43,221 bases of DNA from Bacteroidales bacterium UBA4345 (GTDB lineage Bacteria > Bacteroidota > Bacteroidia > Bacteroidales > Paludibacteraceae). How positions within the stretch are numbered: position 1 is the first letter of the stretch; every line of letters starts with the position of its first letter. The notes under the pieces were generated by a model, which saw only the letters and a program-made list of their open reading frames with translations, searched no databases and was not told the origin of the DNA. Made by a program: the position numbers and the translations under genes. The DNA is taken from assembly GCA_002396385.1 (NCBI GenBank), contig DGTD01000038.1, positions 2,876 to 46,096 of the forward strand, written 5' to 3'. Positions 1 to 7,943 of the stretch are shown piece by piece.

Positions 1-501
1 CCCGCCTATATCACCCGCTATGCCGAGTGTGTGGCGTCAGCCGACAGTGCATTGGCACAGTTCAGCCAACTACCGCGCAGGCGTGTGGGGCTCGCACCCG
101 CACCGACCCAGTGGATCACACTGGAGGGAGTGGCCAATGTGTCAACCGCAGAAGCTTATACAGACATCACTTGGGACAACTCCTGCCGCTGCCAGCCTGT
201 CGAGACAGCCTCAAAGCGCTGGCGCGTTGACGAGCAGGGCAACCTGTTGGTGAACGGAGTGCTTTCGCTTACTGAAACGGACGCCAGCGCTCTGGCGTAT
301 TTCTGCCCGATTCCCCGGAGGGTTAAATTCCGTTGCGACGCATTTATGAACGACTATTACGGGAAGGTGATCTATTCGGTCTTCGCCACAATCGGTACCG
401 ATGGGGCACTCTACCTCGATGCGGACGACTTCGTCTACCCGACAAGCAGGCACGGAGTCACGAAGCTCTTATTCCCTATGACCGTAATTCCATTGTATTA
501 G
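1..501 (+). CDS. Phage tail/baseplate-region protein, 3' part only
   Basis: The frame is open from the first base of the window, so the start lies outside it and about 166 C-terminal residues are visible. It ends at TAG, four bases before the tail-fibre gene, and is probably in the same transcription unit. I do not recognise a family. The C-terminal part (WRVDEQGNLLVNGVL onward) has the short beta-strand pattern typical of phage baseplate or fibre-associated proteins. The tail role is inferred only from its neighbours. Confidence 0.6.
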   Translation, partial: PAYITRYAECVASADSALAQFSQLPRRRVGLAPAPTQWITLEGVANVSTAEAYTDITWDNSCRCQPVETASKRWRVDEQGNLLVNGVLSLTETDASALAYFCPIPRRVKFRCDAFMNDYYGKVIYSVFATIGTDGALYLDADDFVYPTSRHGVTKLLFPMTVIPLY

Positions 502-505
502 GCTT

Positions 506-2629
506 ATGGCAGACTACAACAACCTACTGGCAAGGGCGCAGCTCATCAAGAACGAGACCGAGACAAGCGCCAATACAGCCGAGCGTGTCGGACAGTTGCT
601 GGAAGACATCATCAACGCCATGGCGGCGGGTGACAACGACCGCAAGACCATCCGACAGGTATACGACGCACAGCAGCGCCTGCAGGTGCTGTTCGAGGTG
701 AACGGGCAGTGCGTAATCAGGTACTCGGCAACGGTGAACGGGCGCTCGTGGAGCGACGAGCTTTACTACGCCTCCACCCAGTACCCGAACGAGGGGACGT
801 TCTACACGCTGACCCGCCGCGACTTTATCGAGAGCCGCTTTGACGGCACACCCCGGGGTGTGTGCATCGCCCCCAAGGCGGTAGCGGCCGCGCCCGCTAT
901 CGAGTACACCTTCGAGGTGGTGTACCTCCGCGGTTCCATCACCTGGCACAATGGCGACCTGTTCCGCACACCAAGCACGAACGACATCCTGTGCGCCAAG
1001 CTATCGACCACCGAGGACGTGTCGGCCGCCATCAACCTGTCAACCTCTGCACAGGGGTACATCTACACCGACCAGAGCGCACTGGTGGAGGCACTTGCCG
1101 ACAACACCCTTTACACCATGAACGCTAGCGCCAGCGGTGGTGCCTTCACCATACCCGCCCGAAGCGACTACAGCGGAACCTCTATCTTCTGCTACGGCGA
1201 CGGCGTGGCCACGCTGAACGGAACCAACTATGCCTATACCAGCGGGCAGACGCTCCTGCTAGTGGGTGGCGTGGTGCATGTGGAGGACACTGTGTCCGAC
1301 TACTACACAAGGGAGGAGACGGACGAACAGCTGGACGAGATCCGCGAGAGCCTCTCGACCGTGTACAAGTACAAGGGCAGTTGCACCTTCGCCAACCTGC
1401 CTACGACGAACCGAAAGGTGGGTGACACTTACAACGTGACGAACGCCTTCACCCTCGGCGGAGTCACCTACCCCGCAGGCACGAACGTGTCGTGGACAGG
1501 GACAGAGTGGGACGCCCTAGCGGGAGATTCGAGCAACAAGGAAGACAAGGGCAACAAGGTGACATCGCTGTCAGCCAGCTCGACCGATACGCAGTACCCG
1601 TCCGCCAAGTGCGTGCACGACGAACTGACAGGCAAGGCAGACAACAACGGGGTCGTGCACAAGACTGGTGATGAGTCTGTGGACGGGTGGAAGACATTAC
1701 AAACGGGTATTGTGATCGGCAATAGCGGCTATATTCGGTTCGCCCCGCCAGGAACCGCTAGCGCCTCTATTAGTGGCGGAACCGCGAATACACTGTTCGT
1801 CGAAGGTGGTGGCATCATTGCCTACTCTGGCAACATCCTAAATAACGAGTCTAGGCTGGTAACAGGCGGAAAGGTCTACACAGTCCTGCTGGATTACCAG
1901 ACCCTGGCCAACCTTGTCACGGCATTGTCTTCAAGCTCGACCGATACCCAGTACGCATCAGCTAAATGCGTCTACGATGCGCTGACAGGCAAGGCAGACG
2001 ACAGCGCAGTCGTCCACAAGACAGGAGCAGAGACAATAGCAGGCGTGAAAACCTTTTCAGATGGCGTTGTGCTCCAATCAAGCGGCACGATAGCATCAGG
2101 TAGCGCAAGGGCTGTTAATGGCGGTACCGTGTTTGTCGCTTTGAGTGCTAAGGCAGACGACAGCGCAGTCGTTCACAATACCGGAGACGAAACCGTATCA
2201 GGCGTGAAGTCGTTTACAAGCACTATGCAGTTCGGCTCGGGCAGTGCGGCTATTGATTTGGTCAAGAATGGCTCCGCTATGGAGCTACAGAAAGCGTCCA
2301 TCTTCCGCCTGCTGCGTGTATACACCAATAGCGAGCGACACATACAGCTGGACGTCTATGGCTCTACTGACGGTAACGCTACTTATCCTCGTTTAGTAGC
2401 TCGAAAACGAGACCTCAGCGGAGACGAACCTGCTACTACCGAAACGACCTCCGTCGCACTACGTGACGATAAAATCTCTTTCGCTTTAGCACGTACAACC
2501 GAGTGGGGATTCGTCAACGCCACCTCAAACAGCGACAGCAACTGGGCGACGAAAGAGATGCCGACCAAGAACGCAGTGAAGACCTTAGTCGACAGCCACC
2601 TCACCGACATAGTTATAACACTGGACTAA
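506..2629 (+). CDS. Phage tail fibre protein with repeated HKTG/GxKxF modules
   Basis: A 707-residue structural protein expected at the distal end of the phage tail, where it would contact the host surface. The N-terminal 60 residues contain LLEDIINA and a helical stretch, resembling the start of other Bacteroidetes phage tail proteins. From about residue 350 a module recurs: SSTDTQY.SAKCV, then GKADDSAVVHKTG and G.KTF, at about residues 356, 475 and 548 (the last copy partial). HxTG...GxKxF repeats are common in phage fibre shafts. It starts at ATG 506, four bases after the preceding stop, and its own stop is one base before the next gene, indicating an operon. The receptor-binding role is inferred. 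Confidence 0.75.
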   Translation: MADYNNLLARAQLIKNETETSANTAERVGQLLEDIINAMAAGDNDRKTIRQVYDAQQRLQVLFEVNGQCVIRYSATVNGRSWSDELYYASTQYPNEGTFYTLTRRDFIESRFDGTPRGVCIAPKAVAAAPAIEYTFEVVYLRGSITWHNGDLFRTPSTNDILCAKLSTTEDVSAAINLSTSAQGYIYTDQSALVEALADNTLYTMNASASGGAFTIPARSDYSGTSIFCYGDGVATLNGTNYAYTSGQTLLLVGGVVHVEDTVSDYYTREETDEQLDEIRESLSTVYKYKGSCTFANLPTTNRKVGDTYNVTNAFTLGGVTYPAGTNVSWTGTEWDALAGDSSNKEDKGNKVTSLSASSTDTQYPSAKCVHDELTGKADNNGVVHKTGDESVDGWKTLQTGIVIGNSGYIRFAPPGTASASISGGTANTLFVEGGGIIAYSGNILNNESRLVTGGKVYTVLLDYQTLANLVTALSSSSTDTQYASAKCVYDALTGKADDSAVVHKTGAETIAGVKTFSDGVVLQSSGTIASGSARAVNGGTVFVALSAKADDSAVVHNTGDETVSGVKSFTSTMQFGSGSAAIDLVKNGSAMELQKASIFRLLRVYTNSERHIQLDVYGSTDGNATYPRLVARKRDLSGDEPATTETTSVALRDDKISFALARTTEWGFVNATSNSDSNWATKEMPTKNAVKTLVDSHLTDIVITLD
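1574..2220 (+). repeat. Imperfect direct repeats inside the tail fibre gene
   Basis: Three imperfect copies, at about 1574-1700, 1930-2070 and 2145-2220, encode the modules SSTDTQY.SAKCV...GKADDSAVV and HxTGxExxxGxK. The stretch ggcagacgacagcgcagtcg is identical in copies two and three. Such repeats build fibre shafts and can recombine to change fibre length. Confidence 0.7.
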
Positions 2630-2630
2630 T

Positions 2631-4328
2631 ATGGAAAAGTTCTACACCGATGGCGAGTATCTATTCTCCGTCACCCTGACGGAACAAGGGGACGGGGTTG
2701 CGCTGACAAGGGGGCAGTTAGACCTACTTAACGCTTATTGTGCGACCACTTATTACGGCGGCCACGCCTACCAGCATGCGCTAACCAAGGTAGTGGACAG
2801 CAATGGCGACCCTCTGACCGACTCCAACCTGTACGCCATCAAGATCTCAACCCGGACCGACGACACATACGGACGCAACCAACGGGAGCAAGCCCTCTAT
2901 TGGGGCTACACTTCGCAGCTTTCAGAGTCGGGGGTCTTCACCCTTCCCGAGATTGGCTCGATAAACTATGAGCCGATAAACAGCACAAGCTACACCAGTG
3001 TAACCGTGATAGCTTATGCGACTGCCAGCTATCCGATAACGGTGTCCTTCTATCAGATGACCTTCAATACCGACTACCAGCGCCTGACCGGGCAGGGTTT
3101 GACGATAGGCGGTTCAAAGGCGGGCAGGGTCACGGGCGTCGCATACGAAGGGCTTGGCGGTAACTTTAGCGCCCCCAACAGTCCAATAAAGGCACGGTCT
3201 ATGGTCGCCCTCGTTCGCTCAGCGCAGACACCAGCCGTGGAAAAAACAATGACCCTGTCGCCAGAGACCTACCGGATGCTCATCGAGGACGAGGACTACA
3301 ACCCCGGAGTTGATTACAGAATACCAAGCACCACCGGAGCTTCGGGCTCGTATCTGTGGAACAACAATGGGAGCACGGTCGGCAGTTCGGCACGCACCAA
3401 GTACGGAATAACCGGCAAAACGGCGAAGACAGGACGAAGCAAAGGCATCTATCGGCATAGAGGGCCGCGTGAAGGCTACAGTTTTCTTGTGGCGAAAATA
3501 CTGGAGGGCGATGTTCCTTACGAACTGGAATGCGATGCCTATTGCGAACAGCCACAAAGCGAGGTAGAGGCGTGGAACATCAAGTGTGCGGATAACAGCA
3601 AGTATACAACCCCCGCCTACACACAAGGGCAGTGGGCGCACCTCAGCATTGCAGACTCCGCGCCCTCTGGCGGCATCGCGCATCCCTGTATCTACCTTCG
3701 CGTGAAGGCTACCCACACAACTGGGCACAACCTGTCCCTGCAGAATGTATTCCTGCGGCGCAAGTCCTTTGTGGGTATTGCGTCCGCCAAGAACTTCAGG
3801 GTCAAGGTCGGCAACTACAGCATGCTGGAATACCTCGACCTCGGGCATATTGGCGGGCGGTATTACTACGTCAATACGGGCATCGCAGTCGACTCAGACA
3901 CGATGACGCTTTCGGCCGAGTTGAAGATACTGAGCGAGGAGAACGGCTTCTGTGTGTTCTTCGGAACGTTGAGCGGTTCTACCCCTATGTGGGAGTTAAC
4001 AAGCATTATGGACTGGACAGGGAGCTCAGGAACCAGCCTCCCCGCAGTTTTTGACAACTACCACAGCTCGAGGTGGAAGATAGAGAAGACGCCTTCGTCT
4101 ACTATCCTCAATGGGGTTGGGATTAACATCACGACCGGTTCCTATCAGTTCAATACATATCCGTTTTTGATTGGCGCTGAGCCGTCAGTTATGGGCTTCG
4201 CAGGATCGGTGAGGTTCTTCCATCTGGTGATAAACGGGGAAATGTGGGTGCCTGCGACAGACGGGACGGACTCCGGGCTTTTGAACCTGTCGACACTGGT
4301 ATTCTACCCCGCCCTTATAGTCGGATAA
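2631..4328 (+). CDS. Phage tail protein with C-terminal LamG/concanavalin-like domain
   Basis: A 565-residue protein starting one base after the fibre gene. No enzymatic motif is visible. Roughly residues 400-565 are beta-rich, with an MTLSAELKI strand and the ending SVRFFHLVINGEMW...GLLNL...FYPA. That pattern is common in laminin-G/concanavalin-like domains at the C-terminus of Bacteroidetes phage tail proteins, which typically bind glycans. It therefore probably forms part of the adsorption apparatus together with the upstream fibre and the two small genes downstream. The fold assignment rests on pattern recognition and is tentative. Confidence 0.6.
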   Translation: MEKFYTDGEYLFSVTLTEQGDGVALTRGQLDLLNAYCATTYYGGHAYQHALTKVVDSNGDPLTDSNLYAIKISTRTDDTYGRNQREQALYWGYTSQLSESGVFTLPEIGSINYEPINSTSYTSVTVIAYATASYPITVSFYQMTFNTDYQRLTGQGLTIGGSKAGRVTGVAYEGLGGNFSAPNSPIKARSMVALVRSAQTPAVEKTMTLSPETYRMLIEDEDYNPGVDYRIPSTTGASGSYLWNNNGSTVGSSARTKYGITGKTAKTGRSKGIYRHRGPREGYSFLVAKILEGDVPYELECDAYCEQPQSEVEAWNIKCADNSKYTTPAYTQGQWAHLSIADSAPSGGIAHPCIYLRVKATHTTGHNLSLQNVFLRRKSFVGIASAKNFRVKVGNYSMLEYLDLGHIGGRYYYVNTGIAVDSDTMTLSAELKILSEENGFCVFFGTLSGSTPMWELTSIMDWTGSSGTSLPAVFDNYHSSRWKIEKTPSSTILNGVGINITTGSYQFNTYPFLIGAEPSVMGFAGSVRFFHLVINGEMWVPATDGTDSGLLNLSTLVFYPALIVG

Positions 4329-4343
4329 CTAACCAACGAAATT

Positions 4344-4667
4344 ATGCAGAACTTGAAGCAATTCACATGCTACGCGGGCGAGACAAAGGCGCTTGTGGTA
4401 GAGATAGAGAACGAGCAGGAAGGCTCGGAAGTCGGTGTGGCCTTCGTGAGGGGTCAAACCGTCATAAAGAAGTCCTTCAGCACAAAAGACGGCACACTGG
4501 TAAAAGAAGAGGACGGCTGCTACCATTGCGAGCTTTCAGAATCGGACACACTGGAGATGGGCGTGGCGACTTTTGTGATAGAGGTGAAAGTGGAATCGCC
4601 CACCCGTGTGCTCATCCGCCCTGCTGGGCTATTGGAGATAAAGAGAGACCAAGCTTACCAACTATAA
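4344..4667 (+). CDS. Small phage protein of unknown function (tail region)
   Basis: A 107-residue protein (MQNLKQFTCYAGETKALVVE...) between two tail genes, with ATG at 4344 and 15 bases after the previous stop. The alternating hydrophobic/polar pattern suggests a small beta-sandwich. I do not recognise a family. By position it may be a fibre accessory or tail spike cap protein. Confidence 0.6.
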   Translation: MQNLKQFTCYAGETKALVVEIENEQEGSEVGVAFVRGQTVIKKSFSTKDGTLVKEEDGCYHCELSESDTLEMGVATFVIEVKVESPTRVLIRPAGLLEIKRDQAYQL

Positions 4668-4678
4668 AACCAAACAAT

Positions 4679-5200
4679 ATGGGAACGAATAACGGAGAAA
4701 TAAACATAAAGATAAGCGACGACTCGGGCACTCCGCAGTCGTATGTAGACGGAAAGGTCGCACAGGAGGCCACCGCCCGACAGGAAGCCGATAGCGCCCT
4801 CAGAGCCGAACTGGCGGGCAAAGCTGACGACGGAACCGTCATCAAGGCGATTATTCTGAACGGAGTGACCTATGTGCCCGCATCGGGCGTCGTCGATTTG
4901 GGGAGCGCGGGTTCTTCATCCGTGCCAGTCGTCATCAAATCACAAGCCACCACCCTATTGCCGGGCATGCTTGGAAGAGACAATGAGGGCGACGGCCGAG
5001 TAGAGATTTACGGCGGCGCGAACGGCATCTTTAGCTGGCACTCCTTGATAACGAAGGCATACGCGCTCTTCAACGTCAATTCAGCGCCACCCGCAAACGC
5101 CAGCAACGGCTATATCATGTTTGACACGACCACCCACAAGACACTGGTCCGCTACGACAACAAGTGGTGGGATGCCATGGGCAACGAGGTAACAGAATGA
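4679..5200 (+). CDS. Phage tail fibre-like protein
   Basis: A 173-residue protein. The frame is open further upstream, but ATG 4679 fits best: it follows the previous stop by 11 bases and begins MGTNNGEINIKISDDSG. A short Ala/Glu-rich helix (QEATARQEADSALRAELAG, about residues 29-47) looks like a trimerising coiled coil. The C-terminus (PPANASNGYIMFDTTT, then NKWWDAMGNEV) matches a motif common at the ends of phage fibres. It is the last gene of the rightward tail run and is followed at once by a hairpin terminator. Confidence 0.65.
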   Translation: MGTNNGEINIKISDDSGTPQSYVDGKVAQEATARQEADSALRAELAGKADDGTVIKAIILNGVTYVPASGVVDLGSAGSSSVPVVIKSQATTLLPGMLGRDNEGDGRVEIYGGANGIFSWHSLITKAYALFNVNSAPPANASNGYIMFDTTTHKTLVRYDNKWWDAMGNEVTE

Positions 5201-5202
5201 AA

Positions 5203-5227
5203 ATAGCCACTCTTAGTGAGTGGCTAT
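5203..5227. terminator. Bidirectional terminator hairpin
   Basis: A perfect 10-bp stem, atagccactc / gagtggctat, with a 5-nt loop. It lies between the end of the rightward tail genes and the end of the leftward hicB gene, so it can stop transcripts from both sides. Confidence 0.75.
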
Positions 5228-5233
5228 CTTATT

Positions 5234-5638
5234 TCAGGCAAATCTTATTTTCATCAAATCCTCGGCGAGGATATGGATCGAGTCAGCTAATTTTTTTACC
5301 GTCTCTTTGCGTGGTTTTTTTTGCCCGCACGCATAATGCCATAATTGCTTTTGATTTATGCCTGTAATTTTTTCGAGCCCCGCCTTGCTGATTATTTTGC
5401 TGTATACTTGCAAGAAGGTGGCAACATCAAAATAGAAATTGACGGTATAATCGCTTTTAAAGCAATCCGGTATTTTTGCCCCGTTCCTTTTCATGCCATC
5501 TAATGTAAACTCAATATTCTCCAACAACGATTCTTTGACTTCCTCGATGGTGTCACCGATGCCCATAAACCCGTTGATTCCCTCCAAATAAGCGGAATAA
5601 TTGTTATCCGCGAATTCAATAATAGCCTTTATTTCCAT
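5234..5638 (-). CDS. hicB: HicB family antitoxin
   Basis: A 134-residue antitoxin expected to bind and block the HicA RNase and to repress the hicAB promoter. The N-terminal half (MEIKAIIEFADNNYSAYLEG...GIGDTIEEVKESL) is the partial RNase-H-like HicB fold. The C-terminal half contains a helix-turn-helix of the Xre type (SKAGLEKITGINQKQLWHYA). It follows hicA by 55 bases on the same strand. The pair is inverted inside the prophage late genes and is visibly more AT-rich than its neighbours, as expected of an acquired moron. Possible roles are prophage maintenance or exclusion of other phages. Confidence 0.88.
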   Translation of the reverse strand: MEIKAIIEFADNNYSAYLEGINGFMGIGDTIEEVKESLLENIEFTLDGMKRNGAKIPDCFKSDYTVNFYFDVATFLQVYSKIISKAGLEKITGINQKQLWHYACGQKKPRKETVKKLADSIHILAEDLMKIRFA

Positions 5639-5693
5639 GATAGTATCTAATTTATTCTTTAATGGGGGGGCTGTTTAAGCAGTCTCCCCCTTT

Positions 5694-5876
5694 TTATTCC
5701 CTAAGTGATTTAATGATGCTGTTAGCGGTTCCTCTGGGGACATCCTTGCTCAATTTTCCCGAAATGGTAACCACCTTTCCATTTTTCAGGTATTGCCGAT
5801 GGTCTCCTTTTGTTCTATCTAGCACATATCCCAACTCCTCCGCTAATTTGATAAGGTCCTTAACTTTGTATGTCAT
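5694..5876 (-). CDS. hicA: HicA family mRNA interferase toxin
   Basis: A 60-residue toxin of the HicA family, a small double-stranded-RNA-binding-like fold that cleaves mRNA. The active-site histidine lies in KGDHRQYLK (about residue 25), followed by VVTISGKLSKDVPRGTANSIIKS, the family's C-terminal pattern. The frame extends upstream, but ATG 5876 is chosen because an aaaggagg Shine-Dalgarno sequence lies just before it and the resulting length is normal for HicA. It precedes hicB, the usual toxin-first order, and has its own promoter. Confidence 0.9.
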   Translation of the reverse strand: MTYKVKDLIKLAEELGYVLDRTKGDHRQYLKNGKVVTISGKLSKDVPRGTANSIIKSLRE

Positions 5877-5905
5877 ATGCCTCCTTTCTTGTTTTGATTG
5901 TAGTA

Positions 5906-5937
5906 CAAAGGTAACTATTTTTCTACCATTATGCAAA
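5906..5937 (-). promoter_or_regulatory. Bacteroidetes-type promoter of hicAB
   Basis: On the reverse strand, TTTG (5937-5934) is followed after 20 nt by TACCTTTG (5913-5906). This matches the Bacteroidetes -33 TTTG / -7 TAnnTTTG consensus. It lies about 30 bases upstream of the hicA start. Confidence 0.75.
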
Positions 5938-5969
5938 TTTATTGCCCAGAATTTACCGCAACGCACTCA

Positions 5970-6002
5970 TTTTTTGTAAATTCGTAGATATTAATCTATA
6001 TT
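5970..6002 (+). promoter_or_regulatory. Candidate promoter of the 6003-9983 late operon
   Basis: An AT-rich leader with TAAATTCG (5977-5984), one mismatch from the Bacteroidetes -7 box TAnnTTTG, inside GTAAATTCGTAGATAT. The same element occurs at 11937-11954. It divides the leftward hicAB promoter from the rightward baseplate/terminase genes. Confidence 0.45.
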
Positions 6003-6632
6003 ATGAGTGCATTATCTGAAATACGGGAAGCCATTCAGAGCATGGCGCACCAGGATAGTGAACAGCGCACGAACTGGCACGTGGGAACCGTCACCCGGGT
6101 GGATGCTTCGGGTGATACGTGCTCGGTGCGGTGTGAGGGTGCGGTGTGGACGGGCGTCCGCCTGTGTGCGGTGGCTGACAGCGCCAACGACTTCCACATC
6201 GTGCCGAGGGTCGGCAGTATGGTGGTGGTGGCGGACATGAGCAACGGAGGCATGGCCGATTTGGCCGTCGTGCTGTTCAGCCAAGTGGAACGGATGACGT
6301 TCCAGGATGGGAAACACACCACCGCTAACGCCGACGTGCTGAAGGCGGAGCTGGACAAGCTGACCGCACGGGTGGATGCACTCTACGACACATTCAACAG
6401 CTGGACACCGGTTGCACAAGACGGAGGGTCGGCGCTGAAGACACAAGCCTCGGCACATCTGGCGGGCAAACCAAGGAGGACTGGGGCGATATACAGAACG
6501 ATAAAATTAAGCACGGATGAGAAACAAGCGGTACGGCATACAGATAGACGACAGCGGCGACTTGGTGGTCGCAGATGGCGGTCTGTCCATGGGCGACACC
6601 CTGGCGCAGAACGAGTTCCTGCTACTGGCTAG
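6003..6632 (+). CDS. Phage baseplate assembly protein gpV-like (3' end frameshifted)
   Basis: Resembles the Mu gp45 / P2 gpV baseplate spike protein that tips the tail tube. The N-terminal OB-fold region (HVGTVTRVDASGDTCSVRC ... VPRVGSMVVVADM) is clear, followed by a helical segment (LKAELDKLTARVDALYDTF). The family normally ends shortly after LAGK, in a pattern like DWGDIQNDKIKHG. That ending is present here, but in the -1 frame from about 6473, stopping at TGA 6518-6520. That TGA overlaps the next gene's ATG as ATGA. In the sequence as given, the frame instead runs on to 6632 over the next gene. A one-base deletion, a sequence error or recoding would explain this. Confidence 0.75.
   Translation: MSALSEIREAIQSMAHQDSEQRTNWHVGTVTRVDASGDTCSVRCEGAVWTGVRLCAVADSANDFHIVPRVGSMVVVADMSNGGMADLAVVLFSQVERMTFQDGKHTTANADVLKAELDKLTARVDALYDTFNSWTPVAQDGGSALKTQASAHLAGKPRRTGAIYRTIKLSTDEKQAVRHTDRRQRRLGGRRWRSVHGRHPGAERVPATG
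6473..6520 (+). other. Displaced C-terminal coding segment of gpV (-1 frame)
   Basis: In the frame one base back from the gpV frame this segment reads KEDWGDIQNDKIKHG followed by TGA. The TGA overlaps ATG 6517 of the next gene. This is the expected family terminus and coupling signal, so it marks the site of a frameshift near aaaccaaggagg (6468-6479). Confidence 0.75.
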
Positions 6633-6816
6633 CGGTCCTGGCGACTTGAAAGAGTCCCCGCTAATGGGTGCAGGCATCTCCGACATGGTTGGCGATCATG
6701 ACATGACGGGCTGGAAAAGGCGCATCATCGACGCACTGAAGGACGACGGACTGCGGGTGCGGAGTCTGGAACTGGCGGCCGACGGCACACTGACCCGACT
6801 GGAGGCGGACTACTAG
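6517..6816 (+). CDS. Baseplate protein, Mu gp46 / gp25-like
   Basis: A 99-residue protein beginning MRNKRYGIQIDDSGDLVV and containing NEFLLLASGPGDLKESPLMGAGI. This pattern fits the small wedge proteins of contractile tails (Mu gp46, T4 gp25/lysozyme-like), which link the baseplate hub to the sheath. Its ATG overlaps the original gpV stop as ATGA. The order gpV then gp46 is the same as in Mu. It ends in TAG five bases before the gpG-like gene. Confidence 0.7.
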   Translation: MRNKRYGIQIDDSGDLVVADGGLSMGDTLAQNEFLLLASGPGDLKESPLMGAGISDMVGDHDMTGWKRRIIDALKDDGLRVRSLELAADGTLTRLEADY

Positions 6817-6820
6817 GCCT

Positions 6821-7429
6821 ATGGACTTGGAGACGTTCGCAAAGAAGCTGGGCAAGGACCTCGGGCAGTTGCGGAACCACCTCAACCGACGGGTTCCCGG
6901 TGTGGCTGGCCAGGAGCTGGTCAACTTCTTCAAGCGGAACTACCGCCGTGGCGGTTACGAGGACGGAGGTTTCCACGCCTGGAAGGTGACGAAGCGACAG
7001 CTCAGCGGCATGAAAGGGGCAGAGGGCAAGTACCTGCCACTGCACAGCCGCAGAAACGCCCTTTTTTCGGCCATAGCGTACAAAACGGGCGACGGGTGGG
7101 TGTCGGTATTCAACAACGCCCCCTATGCCGATATACACAACGATGGCGGCACGATCACCATAAGGCTGACCGACAAGATGCGCCGGTTCTTCTGGGCGAT
7201 GTACTACAAAGCCAACGGAATCAGGCGCACCACAGGCGGGAAAGGACGCAAGAAGGCGAAGACAAAAGCCACCATGGTGGCGGAACAGTACAAGTGGATG
7301 GCACTGACCAAGCGGAAGACCTTCACCGTGAAGATACCACAGCGTAAATTCATCTACGACTGCAAGGAGGTGCGCGGCATCGTTAAAGAACTGGTAAAGA
7401 AAGAAGTGGTTAAATTCTTGAAAATATAG
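6821..7429 (+). CDS. Virion morphogenesis protein, Mu gpG / tail completion-like
   Basis: A 202-residue protein. The signature PYADIHNDGG (about residues 102-111) and the basic C-terminal half (KRKTFTVKIPQRKFIYDC) place it in the virion morphogenesis family (Mu gpG, P2 gpS, HK97 gp10-like). These proteins act in head-tail joining or tail completion. It lies between the baseplate and terminase modules, unlike Mu, where gpG follows MuF. Confidence 0.72.
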   Translation: MDLETFAKKLGKDLGQLRNHLNRRVPGVAGQELVNFFKRNYRRGGYEDGGFHAWKVTKRQLSGMKGAEGKYLPLHSRRNALFSAIAYKTGDGWVSVFNNAPYADIHNDGGTITIRLTDKMRRFFWAMYYKANGIRRTTGGKGRKKAKTKATMVAEQYKWMALTKRKTFTVKIPQRKFIYDCKEVRGIVKELVKKEVVKFLKI

Positions 7430-7433
7430 CTAT

Positions 7434-7943
7434 ATGGAGAACTTATTGACAGCGATAATAGACATACTGGAGGAGCACGGGCGAGAACTCGGGCTGTCGT
7501 ACATCGACGAGGAGTACGGACAGGTGGAGATGCTCGACAGCGACAACGCCGAGACCTACCCCGTCACGTTTCCCGCCGTATTGGTGGACAGTTCTGGCGA
7601 GCAGTGGGAGCAACTGGGCAGGCAACACCAGAAGGGGCTGGCCACCGTGAACGTGAACATCTACATCGACTGCTACCACGACACGCACGCCTACAGTAAC
7701 ACACGGCACCGTGTAGCCGAACGGATGGGGCTCGTCCGCTCCATCACCGAACTGCTGCAGGGCGTCACCCCCATCGAGGGCGTAACGGGCGTACTGACCC
7801 GCACAGCTGCCACCACCAGCACCAACGCCCACGGCATAAAGATGTACCAGATAACTTTCACAACACCGGTATACGAGTCATTCGACCGCACGGAGACGCA
7901 CGAGGTACAGACAGTAACCATTAACGCAAAACTGAGCCGATGA
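7434..7943 (+). CDS. Tail terminator-like protein, Mu gp37-like
   Basis: A 169-residue protein (MENLLTAIIDILEEHGREL...). It has the pattern of Mu gp37-like / minor tail terminator proteins: an N-terminal helix, then beta-strands with TVNVNIYIDCYHDT, a central helix (HRVAERMGLVRSITELLQGV) and a final strand (YQITFTTPVYESF). Such proteins cap the tail tube and join it to the head. Its stop overlaps the next start as ATGA, indicating coupling with the small terminase gene. Confidence 0.6.
   Translation: MENLLTAIIDILEEHGRELGLSYIDEEYGQVEMLDSDNAETYPVTFPAVLVDSSGEQWEQLGRQHQKGLATVNVNIYIDCYHDTHAYSNTRHRVAERMGLVRSITELLQGVTPIEGVTGVLTRTAATTSTNAHGIKMYQITFTTPVYESFDRTETHEVQTVTINAKLSR

Noticed and set aside
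3219..3848. 209-codon reverse frame opposite the LamG-like tail gene
   Set aside because: Shadow frame inside a supported gene, with no promoter or start context.
4244..4678. Upstream extension of the 4679 fibre-like gene
   Set aside because: It would cover the whole 107-residue gene in another frame; ATG 4679 follows that gene's stop and gives a sensible N-terminus.
5662..5979. Forward frame opposite hicA
   Set aside because: The reverse strand has a clear HicA with Shine-Dalgarno and promoter.
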